Below, piece after piece: positions 43,036-51,004 of a stretch of DNA of 64,000 nt; positions within the stretch are counted from its first letter, which is position 1; the number at the start of each line of letters is the position of its first letter. The position numbers and the translations under genes are program-made. A model generated the notes under the pieces. That model saw only the letters and a program-made list of their open reading frames with translations, was not told the DNA's origin and did no database searches. The stretch is taken from the NCBI RefSeq assembly GCF_003612565.1, contig NZ_RAZG01000002.1, forward strand, positions 1-64,000, given 5' to 3'. The stretch is from Roseburia sp. 1XD42-69 (lineage in GTDB: Bacteria > Bacillota > Clostridia > Lachnospirales > Lachnospiraceae).

Positions 43036-45896
43036 ATGGCAAAAGTCAGAGTACATGAACTTGCAAAAGAATTGAATATCCAGTCAAAAGACATCATAAG
43101 TTTTTTAACTGAGAACAATATAGAAAAAAGGTGCCGGCCAGCGGAATGGAGGATTCCGAGGTGGAAATGGTGAAAAATAAATTTATGAAAAAGGAGAGCA
43201 AAGCTATCGTTAATTCAGAGCCAGAACAAAAGGCAAAAGAGGAAGGTGCCGCAAAAGAGCATCCGGATAGGCCAAAAAAGAAATCAAGTATCACAGCTGT
43301 CTTTAATCCCCAGAACAGCCAGCAGGGGGCAAGGCGGCCAAAACCCCACAGACGTCCCCAGCCGGATAAAGCAGGGATGAAACAGGGGGGAAACGGGCCC
43401 AGGCAGGAAAATCCCGGAAGACACGGGGAAAGCGGGGCAAGACACCTGGAAACAGGGGTGAAACATTCGGAAAATCCCGCAAAATTGCAGGAAAACCCTG
43501 TCAAACAGCAGGATAATATTCCAAAGCCCGCAGATAATGCAGTAAAAGCCCAGGAGGCAGCGGCAAAACCAGCGGAGCAGGCAAATGCAAAACCGGCGGA
43601 AAAGCCGGAGGAGAAGCCGGCAGAAAAAATCAAGAAGCCGGAGACTGTGGGAGTTAAGATTTTAGGCCGGGTGGATCTTACGCCGCCTCCCAAAAAATCC
43701 CAGCAGGACAACAACGGAGGCCGGGGAGACCGGCAGAAGCGTCAGGGAGAGAGATCAGGCCAGGAGCGGGGAAATGGCCGCTTTGGAGACAGAGGAGGCA
43801 GGAACTTTGATAAAAACAATCAGAAAAATTATCAGAATAACCGCGGCGGTTCCAATAATTCTCAAGGTGATAGAGGTAACCGTGGATTCGGTTCAAATCG
43901 CTCGAAGGAATTTAAAGGCAGATTAGACCAGGAAATCAATAAATTTAATAAAGAATCCGTCTCTCCCGCAGAGGAGCTCAGGGGAAAAGAGACAAGGGAA
44001 AGAGGAGAAAACCGGAATAAGAATAATAACCGGAAACAGGAGCATGATAAGTTAGGGAAGAAGCAGGAGCGCTTTATCAACTTAGAAAAGCACGGCGGCA
44101 AAAAGAAACCCCAGCCAAAGCCCCAGGAGAAAGAGGAAGAGACAATTAAGAGCATTACCCTTCCGGAGCACCTCACAATTAAAGAGCTTGCGGATAAAAT
44201 GAAAATCCAGGCATCCGTAATTGTGAAAAAGCTGTTTTTAAAGGGAACCATGGTGACGGTAAACCAGGATGTGGATTACGATACCGCAGAGGAGATTGCC
44301 CTGGAGTTTAACTGCATTGCAGAGCCGGAAGAAAAGGTGGATGTGATTGCAGAACTCTTAAAAGAGGAAGAAGAGGATGAGAGCACCTTAAAATTCCGCC
44401 CTCCGGTAGTCTGCGTTATGGGCCATGTAGACCACGGAAAAACCTCCCTTTTGGATGCCATTCGCTCCACAAGGGTGACAGACAGGGAGGCAGGGGGAAT
44501 TACCCAGCACATCGGCGCTTCCGTAGTGTCCATTAACAACCAGAAAATCACATTCCTTGACACACCGGGACACGAGGCATTTACCGCCATGCGTATGCGG
44601 GGGGCCAATGCCACGGATATTGCAATTCTTGTGGTTGCAGCAGACGACGGCGTTATGCCCCAGACCGTGGAGGCAATCAACCATGCCAAGGCGGCAGGGA
44701 TTGAAATTATTGTGGCGGTAAACAAAATCGACAAGCCCAACGCCAATATTGAAAGGGTAAAACAGGAGTTGTCCGAGTATGAGCTGATTCCCGAAGACTG
44801 GGGGGGCAGCACCATCTTCTGCCCGGTATCCGCCCACACAAAGGAAGGTATCGATAACCTTCTGGAAATGATTCTTTTAACGGCGGAAGTGTGTGAGTTA
44901 AAGGCAAACCCCAACAGAAACGCTAGGGGACTTGTGATAGAGGCCCAGCTTGACAAAGGCCGGGGTGCCGTGGCTACGATTTTAGTGCAGAAAGGTACTT
45001 TAAAAGTAGGGGAACCCATAGCCTGCGGAAGCTGTTACGGAAAAGTCCGTGCCATGATGGATGACGCCGGAAGGCGGGTAAAAGAGGCAGGGCCATCCAC
45101 TCCTGTGGAAATCTTAGGATTAAGCGGTGTGCCAAAGGCCGGGGAAGTCTTTGTATCCACAGATACGGAAAAAGAGGCCAGAAGCTTTGCGGAGACCTTT
45201 ATCTCTGAGGGCAAAGAGCGTCTCTTAGAGGAGACGAAGGCCAAAATGTCCTTAGACGATCTGTTCAGCCAGATTCAGTCAGGAAATGTAAAAGAGCTTG
45301 ATATTATTGTAAAAGCGGATGTACAGGGCTCTGTGGAGGCAGTGAAACAGAGCTTAGAGAAACTTTCCAACGAGGAAGTGGTGGTGAAAACCATCCACGG
45401 CGGGGTAGGGGCCATCAATGAGTCTGACGTTATCTTAGCCTCCGCCTCCAACGCCATCATCATTGGGTTTAATGTGCGCCCGGATGCCACAGCCAAGGCT
45501 ACGGCAGAGCGAGAAGGGGTAGACGTAAGGCTATATAAGGTTATCTACAATGCCATTGAAGATGTGGAGGCAGCTATGAAGGGCATGTTAGACCCCATCT
45601 TTGAGGAGAAAGTCATCGGCCATGCGGAAGTACGCCAGATATTTAAGGCATCCGGCGTGGGAAATATTGCAGGCTCCTATGTTTTAGACGGCATCTTTGA
45701 GAGAGGCTGCAAAGTCCGTGTGACAAGAGAGGGCGAGCAGATTTTCGAAGGGGATTTGGCATCCTTAAAACGGTTCAAAGACGATGTGAAAGAAGTGCGG
45801 TCTGGCTATGAGTGCGGTCTTGTCATAGACGGATTTAACGATATTGCAGAGTTTGACCAGATTGAAGCCTACAAGATGGTAGAAGTTCCCAGATAG
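43036..45896 (+). CDS. infB: Translation initiation factor IF-2, with apparent frameshift near the N-terminus
   Basis: GTPase bringing initiator tRNA to the ribosome. The normal start is ATG 43036 (GGAGG upstream), encoding the IF2_N motif [19 protein letters not shown]. That frame stops at 43171-43173. The remaining ~920 residues lie in another frame, open from 43113. They hold a Lys/Pro/Gln then Arg-Gly-Asn-rich linker (to about residue 330), a second IF2_N-like helix domain, the G domain ([25 protein letters not shown]) and domains II-IV. One extra A in the run at 43124-43129 would join the frames as [15 protein letters not shown]. The frameshift is either an assembly error, a real mutation bypassed by internal initiation, or slippage. 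Confidence 0.9.
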
Positions 45897-45948
45897 GGAT
45901 TTTGGGATATGAAATTTTGAAAAGGATTTCAGGATAGGAAGTAAAAAT

Positions 45949-46341
45949 ATGAGAAAAAACAGCATTAAAAATACTAGGGTCAATGGGGAGGTCCTTCGGG
46001 AACTTTCCAGTATTATCCGGGGGGAAATCAAAGACCCCAGGATTCATCCCATGACAAGCGTTGTCACTGTGGAAGTGGCGCCGGACCTTAAAACATGCAA
46101 GGCGTATATCAGTGTTTTGGGGGATGAAAATGCCCAGTTAAACACCATGAAGGGGTTAAAAAGCGCGGAAGGGTATATCCGCATGAAGCTGGCAAAAAAC
46201 CTGAACTTGAGAAATACCCCGGAAATCCGCTTTGTCTTAGACCAGTCCATTGAGTACGGCGTGGCCATGTCAAAAAAGATTGACGAGGTAAACCGCAGGG
46301 ACGAGGAGAGCCATGGGGAAATTGCAGAGGAAATGGTATGA
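45949..46341 (+). CDS. rbfA: Ribosome-binding factor A
   Basis: 130-residue 30S maturation factor, KH-like fold. NSIKNTRVNGEVLRELSSII at the N-terminus, DPRIHPMTSVVTVEVAPDLK and the AKNLNLRNTPEIRFVLDQS segment identify it. The ATG lies about 7 bases after AGGAAG and 52 bases after infB. Its stop overlaps the start of the DHH phosphoesterase as ATGA. Confidence 0.95.
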   Translation: MRKNSIKNTRVNGEVLRELSSIIRGEIKDPRIHPMTSVVTVEVAPDLKTCKAYISVLGDENAQLNTMKGLKSAEGYIRMKLAKNLNLRNTPEIRFVLDQSIEYGVAMSKKIDEVNRRDEESHGEIAEEMV

Positions 46342-47288
46342 CAAACCTGGACGAAATTCTTGCAGGAGTGAAATCTGCGGCAGTGGCCGGACATTTAAGA
46401 CCCGACGGCGACTGTGCAGGCTCCACCCTGGCAGTATACAATTATATTAAAACCTACTACCCCCACATTGAGGTGAACCTTTACTTAGAGCCCATTCCCA
46501 ATAAATTTCTTTTTTTGGAAAAGGCAGGGGAAATTATCCACCACTGCGGCAAAGATAAGGTGTATGACTTATTTATGGCTTTGGACTGCGGGGATGAGGG
46601 ACGTCTGGGGGATGCGGTAAAATATTTCCGCACCGCGAAAAAGACAGTCTGTATCGACCATCATGTGAGCAATGAGAGCTTTGCCCAGGAAAACTATATT
46701 TTCCCGGAAGCCAGCTCCACCTCGGAGCTGATTTATGGGCTTTTGCCCAAAGAGCGCATTACAAAGGAAATTGCAGAGTGCATTTACCTTGGCATGGTAC
46801 ACGACACGGGAGTATTCCAGTATTCCTGTACCTCTGCAAAAACCATGGAAATTGCAGGGGCGCTTATGGAGACGGGCATTGATTTTACCAAAATTGTGGA
46901 CGAGACATTCTATACAAAGACATTTGTGCAAAACAAAATCTTGGGGAAAGCGCTTTTGGAGGCAAAGCTTTACCGGGAGGGAAAAATCATTGCCAGTGTC
47001 ATTACTGCGGAGGATATGAAAAATTTTCAGGTTCTGCCCAAGCACTTAGACGGGATTGTAAACCAGCTTCGCATCACAAAAGGCGTGGAAGTGGCTTTGT
47101 TTTTATATGAAAACGATGACGGGACATTTAAGGCCAGCACCAGGTGCAACGGGGATGTGGATCTGGCGAAAATCGCTGTGGCATTCGGGGGCGGCGGCCA
47201 CAAAAAAGCGGCGGGATTTTCCATAAAAAAGGATGAGCCGGAAAAAATGATTGAAAAAATTGTCACAGAGATAGAAAAACAGTTATAG
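46338..47288 (+). CDS. nrnA: DHH-family oligoribonuclease/pAp phosphatase (NrnA)
   Basis: 316-residue bifunctional enzyme degrading short RNA (including pGpG or pApA left from cyclic dinucleotides in some species) and dephosphorylating pAp. Metal-binding motifs: HLRPDGDCAGSTLA, the ALDCGD strand, and CIDHHVSNE (the DHH). The DHHA1 substrate domain ends in AFGGGGHKKAAGFSI. It overlaps rbfA by 4 bases. With an EAL protein in the same window, it could complete c-di-GMP breakdown; that is inference. Confidence 0.94.
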   Translation: MTNLDEILAGVKSAAVAGHLRPDGDCAGSTLAVYNYIKTYYPHIEVNLYLEPIPNKFLFLEKAGEIIHHCGKDKVYDLFMALDCGDEGRLGDAVKYFRTAKKTVCIDHHVSNESFAQENYIFPEASSTSELIYGLLPKERITKEIAECIYLGMVHDTGVFQYSCTSAKTMEIAGALMETGIDFTKIVDETFYTKTFVQNKILGKALLEAKLYREGKIIASVITAEDMKNFQVLPKHLDGIVNQLRITKGVEVALFLYENDDGTFKASTRCNGDVDLAKIAVAFGGGGHKKAAGFSIKKDEPEKMIEKIVTEIEKQL

Positions 47289-47299
47289 GCAGGTATTTT

Positions 47300-48214
47300 G
47301 TGGACGGAATTATCAATATTTATAAAGAGCCGGGCTTTACCTCCTTTGATGTGGTGGCAAAGCTTCGGGGAATTTTAAAACAGAAAAAAATTGGACATAC
47401 CGGCACCCTGGACCCACAGGCCGTGGGGGTGCTTCCAGTGTGTATAGGGAAGGCCACGAAAGTGTGCGAATACCTTACGGACCATGACAAAGAGTATGAA
47501 GCTCTTTTGCATCTGGGGCTTGAAACTGACACCCAGGATATCTGGGGAAACGTGTTGAGAGAGCAGGCTTTATCTTTAGAGGAAGAGAAGGTAAGGGAAA
47601 CCATTCTTAGCTTTGTGGGGAATCTCAGTCAGATTCCTCCCATGTATTCCGCCATAAAGGTAAATGGCCAGAGGTTATATGAGCTGGCAAGAAAAGGGAT
47701 GGAAGTGGAGAGAAAACCTAGAAAAATCACCATTTTTTCCATTGATATCCTGGAAATGAAGCTTCCACTGGTAAAGATTTTAGTACATTGCTCCAAGGGC
47801 ACTTATATCCGCACCCTGTGTCATGACATCGGGAAGGCAGCAGGCTGCGGGGGATGTATGGAGCAGCTTACAAGGACAAGGACAGGGGGTTTTTCTTTAG
47901 ACACCGCTCTTACTTTAGGGGAGGTTGAGGCAGTCTTAAAGGGGGAAGATGAAAATGGAAGGAATTTGGAAGATATTCTGATTCCTTTGGAGAAAGTGTT
48001 CCCTGAATACAGAAAAGTCTGTGGAAAAAAGGAGGCGGAGCCTTTGCTGCTCAACGGAAACCCCATTCCCTTACATTTGCTCTCCCAGGGGAAAACAGAG
48101 GAATTTCTGCCGGAGGAATGTGTGAAAATGTACAGTGAGGCAGGCACATTTATCGGGCTTTTTACATATGATATGACAAAGAAGAGATTTTGCCCCAGAA
48201 AAATGTTTATATAG
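47300..48214 (+). CDS. truB: tRNA pseudouridine(55) synthase
   Basis: Makes pseudouridine 55 in the T loop of tRNAs. 304 residues. GIINIYKEPGFTSFDVVAKL, the catalytic Asp in GHTGTLDPQAVGVLPV, YEALLHLGLETDTQD, and VHCSKGTYIRTLCHDIG are present, with a C-terminal PUA-like domain. The start is GTG at 47300 with AGGCAGG 9 bases upstream. Standard place between nrnA and ribF. Confidence 0.95.
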   Translation: MDGIINIYKEPGFTSFDVVAKLRGILKQKKIGHTGTLDPQAVGVLPVCIGKATKVCEYLTDHDKEYEALLHLGLETDTQDIWGNVLREQALSLEEEKVRETILSFVGNLSQIPPMYSAIKVNGQRLYELARKGMEVERKPRKITIFSIDILEMKLPLVKILVHCSKGTYIRTLCHDIGKAAGCGGCMEQLTRTRTGGFSLDTALTLGEVEAVLKGEDENGRNLEDILIPLEKVFPEYRKVCGKKEAEPLLLNGNPIPLHLLSQGKTEEFLPEECVKMYSEAGTFIGLFTYDMTKKRFCPRKMFI

Positions 48215-48255
48215 GACAGACAATACAGAATTTATTGCAGAAATTGGAAAAGATT

Positions 48256-49188
48256 ATGAAATACATGAAAAAAAGTACAGATTTTTATATAGAAGATCCC
48301 ACAGTGGTGTCCCTGGGAAAATTTGACGGAATCCACAGGGGTCATGAGCTTTTAATGGAATGTGTAAAACAGCAGAAGAAGCAGGGTTTAAAAACCGTGG
48401 TGTTCACCTTTGACATTCCCCCAAAAAAGCAAGTGTCTGGGGAGGAGGGCCTTGTTCTCACCACCAATGGGGAAAAAGTGCAGCTTTTTGAAAAACTGGG
48501 AATCGATTATCTCATTGAGTGTCCCTTCACTCCAGAGATTAGGCGTATGGAGCCGGAGGATTTTATTGAAATGCTGGTAAAGAAGCTTCATATGAAGTGT
48601 CTTGTGGCGGGAAAAGATTTCCGTTTTGGCCACAATAGAAGAGGGGACTACAAATTTCTTTTAGAAAAAGGGGAAATTTACGGATACGAGCCCAGGATTG
48701 TGGAAAAAATGCAGGATAAGGGAAGGGATATCAGCAGCACCTATATCCGGGAGGAATTGTCCCGGGGGAATATAGAAAAAGCAAACGAACTCCTGGGATA
48801 CCACTATTTTATCCAAGGGGAAGTGGTTCACGGAAGAAAGCTGGGCAGCACTTCTTTGTACCCAACCATAAACCAGGTACCCCAGCCGGAAAAGATTCTG
48901 CCGCCTTTCGGGGTATATGTGACCAGGGTAATCCTGTGGGATAAGAGTTTCGGGGGAATTACCAATCTGGGCATCAAGCCCACCCTTGGGGGAGAAAACC
49001 CGGTGGGAGTGGAGACGCATCTCTTTGATTTTCAGGGAGATATTTACGGAAGAACAGTGAAAGTGGAATTTTTAAAGCCCCTGCGCAGGGAAATGAAGTT
49101 TCACTCTATCGAAGAATTAAAAATACAGATACAAAAAGACATAGAATTGGCAAAAAGTTATTACGAGAATATTACAAATTTATGTTGA
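48256..49188 (+). CDS. ribF: Bifunctional riboflavin kinase/FAD synthetase
   Basis: Converts riboflavin to FMN and FAD. About 310 residues. The N-terminal nucleotidyltransferase has GKFDGIHRGHELLM, the FRFGHNRRGD loop and the SSTYIREELSRGN signature. The C-terminal kinase domain begins YHYFIQGEVVHGRKLG. The kinase motif normally continues LG-(F)-PTAN; here it reads LGSTSLYPTINQV, a noticeable change at the ATP/Mg site. The start is taken as ATG 48256 after GGAAAAG; a longer frame from 48190 overlaps truB. Its stop codon overlaps the promoter of the next gene. Confidence 0.9.
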   Translation: MKYMKKSTDFYIEDPTVVSLGKFDGIHRGHELLMECVKQQKKQGLKTVVFTFDIPPKKQVSGEEGLVLTTNGEKVQLFEKLGIDYLIECPFTPEIRRMEPEDFIEMLVKKLHMKCLVAGKDFRFGHNRRGDYKFLLEKGEIYGYEPRIVEKMQDKGRDISSTYIREELSRGNIEKANELLGYHYFIQGEVVHGRKLGSTSLYPTINQVPQPEKILPPFGVYVTRVILWDKSFGGITNLGIKPTLGGENPVGVETHLFDFQGDIYGRTVKVEFLKPLRREMKFHSIEELKIQIQKDIELAKSYYENITNLC

Positions 49189-49213
49189 CATTGTAACGAT
49201 ACATTGATATACT
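49185..49213 (+). promoter_or_regulatory. Consensus sigma-A promoter of the NlpC/P60 gene
   Basis: TTGACA (49185-49190), exact 17-base spacer, TATACT (49208-49213). The -35 box overlaps the ribF stop codon. Confidence 0.88.
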
Positions 49214-49271
49214 CTAAACGAACAAAACAATAAGAAAACACGGACTGCAAACAGAATCATAGGAGGAATCA

Positions 49272-50363
49272 ATGAGATCCAGATATTTAAGGTTAGTCAG
49301 CTTGTTTACAGCAGGCGTTATAATGACAGCATCACCCGCAGAGGTTTTGGCAGATACAGGAGTAACCGCAGGCATTTCAGATGCGATTACCACAAATTTA
49401 GAGGAAGAAAACAAGGTCAATGCAGGCATTTCATCTGAAATTGCGGAGTGCATTGACGTCTCCAATGCAATGGCAGAGGTTTCCAAGGGGGAGGACGCCA
49501 CCACTATGCTGGCAAATATTCCCCAGATGTGTGGATATACCAATCTGGGAATTGCAAAAGTGGAGGGAAATTTAAATGTGCGCCAGGGCCCCAGCGAGGA
49601 TTCCGAGCTGGCAGGAAAGATGCCGGGAAATGCGGGGTGCGAGATTTTAGGCGTGGAAGGAGACTGGACAGAGATTAAATCAGGGGAAGTCTCCGGGTAT
49701 GTAAAAAGCGAGTTTCTTTTAAACGGCATGGCTGCCAGGGATTATGCCCCGGAAGTAATGTCCACCATTGCCACCTGTAATACGGAGACTTTGCGTGTCA
49801 GGGAAGAGCCTAATACGGAATGCGAGATTATGGCCTTAATGGCAGTAGGGGAAGAAGTGGAAGTACTTGAGGATCAGGGAGACTGGCTGAAAGTCAGCGT
49901 AGACAGTGAAGTGGGATACGTGAGTTCAGACTATGTGGAAGTCTCCAACGAGCTGACAAAAGCCATGACCATGACAGAGGTGAAATACGGCCAGGGCGTA
50001 TCGGACGTAAGGGTTGACCTTGTCTCCTATGCATGTCAGTTTGTGGGAAATCCCTATGTTTGGGGAGGCACCAGCTTAACCAACGGCGCAGACTGTTCCG
50101 GATTTACCTTATCTATTTTTGCAAAATACGGGATCTACCTGCCCCATTCCTCCGCAGCCCAGGCAGGGTGCGGCAGAAGAATCAATGCCAGCGAGGCGCA
50201 GCCGGGAGATTTGTTCTTCTACGGCAGCGGCAGCAGAATCAGCCATGTGGCAATTTACATTGGCAACGGACAGATTGTCCATGCAAGTTCCAGAAGAACA
50301 GGCATTAAGATTTCCAATGCGTATTACCGTTCCCCTATCTGTGTGGTGCGTGTATTAGATTAG
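49272..50363 (+). CDS. Secreted SH3/NlpC-P60 peptidoglycan hydrolase
   Basis: 363-residue cell-wall hydrolase. Signal peptide (about 1-27, ending PAEVLADTG), a linker, then two bacterial SH3 domains (about 95-150 with VEGNLNVRQGPSEDSEL; about 168-225 with TLRVREEPNTECEI). A C-terminal NlpC/P60 endopeptidase follows (about 245-360). Catalytic residues are in place: Cys275 (GADCSGFTLS), His325 (ISHVAIYIG) and His337 (IVHASS). It probably cuts stem peptides at the gamma-D-Glu to diamino acid bond. A near-perfect promoter suggests strong vegetative expression. It lies alone between ribF and rpsO. Confidence 0.95.
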   Translation: MRSRYLRLVSLFTAGVIMTASPAEVLADTGVTAGISDAITTNLEEENKVNAGISSEIAECIDVSNAMAEVSKGEDATTMLANIPQMCGYTNLGIAKVEGNLNVRQGPSEDSELAGKMPGNAGCEILGVEGDWTEIKSGEVSGYVKSEFLLNGMAARDYAPEVMSTIATCNTETLRVREEPNTECEIMALMAVGEEVEVLEDQGDWLKVSVDSEVGYVSSDYVEVSNELTKAMTMTEVKYGQGVSDVRVDLVSYACQFVGNPYVWGGTSLTNGADCSGFTLSIFAKYGIYLPHSSAAQAGCGRRINASEAQPGDLFFYGSGSRISHVAIYIGNGQIVHASSRRTGIKISNAYYRSPICVVRVLD

Positions 50364-50400
50364 TATTCTCTGGCATTTGCCAGTGTTACAAAATAAATGG

Positions 50401-50429
50401 TTTACAACAGAAGGATTCTGTGCTAAACT
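50401..50429 (+). promoter_or_regulatory. Promoter of rpsO
   Basis: TTTACA (50401-50406), 17-base spacer, TAAACT (50424-50429), leaving about 90 nt of leader (50437-50526). The spacer contains the inverted repeat ACAGAAGGATTCTGT. The leader may carry the S15-binding autoregulatory structure known for rpsO in other bacteria. Confidence 0.65.
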
Positions 50430-50526
50430 AAACAAGTGTGAAATTAGCCCATATTCGGTGGATGGACACTCCGACCTTCCGCTGAGTATCTCTTATCAGG
50501 GCGATTAAGAATTAGGAGGATTTATC

Positions 50527-50793
50527 ATGATAGCAAAAGACAAGAAACAGGCAATCATTGCAGAGTATGGCAGAACACCGGGGGACACAGGTTCACCGGA
50601 GGTACAGATTGCGATTCTTACCGCAAGGATTCAGGAACTGACAGAGCATTTAAAAGCAAATCCCAAGGATCATCACTCCAGAAGAGGACTGCTTAAAATG
50701 GTAGGTCAGAGACGTGGACTGCTGGCATACTTAAAGAAATGCGATATTGAGAGATATCGTTCTCTCATTGAGCGCTTAGGTATCAGAAAGTAA
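50527..50793 (+). CDS. rpsO: 30S ribosomal protein S15
   Basis: 88-residue primary rRNA-binding protein of the small subunit. The conserved [37 protein letters not shown] and [20 protein letters not shown] are visible. GGAGG lies 8 bases upstream. Next to pnp as in most bacteria, but here separated from it by a terminator and a second leader. Confidence 0.97.
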   Translation: MIAKDKKQAIIAEYGRTPGDTGSPEVQIAILTARIQELTEHLKANPKDHHSRRGLLKMVGQRRGLLAYLKKCDIERYRSLIERLGIRK

Positions 50794-50807
50794 TGAGTGT
50801 TTCCAAA

Positions 50808-50840
50808 ATAGGGCGGAGTTTCCTTCCGCTCTATCTTTTT
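50808..50840 (+). terminator. Terminator after rpsO
   Basis: ATAGGGCGGA (50808-50817) pairs with TCCGCTCTAT (50825-50834, one G-U), followed by CTTTTT. Confidence 0.85.
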
Positions 50841-50907
50841 GTGAGTTTAAAAAGTCATGACATTTGCAGCAGTTCTGTTTTGGAACGGCTGCTGTAACAG
50901 GCAAAAG

Positions 50908-50972
50908 AAAAGCCCGAGACCACTGATATGGGTATCCCTTGGGTATCTGTATCAGTAGTTTCGGAGGCTTTT
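50908..50972 (+). promoter_or_regulatory. Large hairpin in the pnp leader
   Basis: AAAAGCC (50908-50914) and CACTGATA pair with TATCAGT and GGCTTTT (50966-50972), forming a long interrupted stem with GGGTATCCC/TTGGGTATC in the apex. It lies 32 bases before pnp and far enough from the terminator to belong to the pnp mRNA. In E. coli, pnp is controlled through RNase III cleavage of such a leader stem; the same role is inferred. Confidence 0.55.
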
Positions 50973-51004
50973 GCCATAATAAGCAAAAAAAGGAGATAAA
51001 AATT

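Noticed and set aside
44276-45019. 247-residue minus-strand open frame inside infB
   Set aside because: Antisense to the conserved IF-2 G domain; composition typical of a shadow frame.
43131-45896. Calling GTG 43131 the true start of IF-2
   Set aside because: No ribosome site precedes it, and the 32 codons upstream in the other frame are a perfect IF2_N motif with GGAGG, so a frameshift in one gene explains the data better. Internal initiation remains possible.
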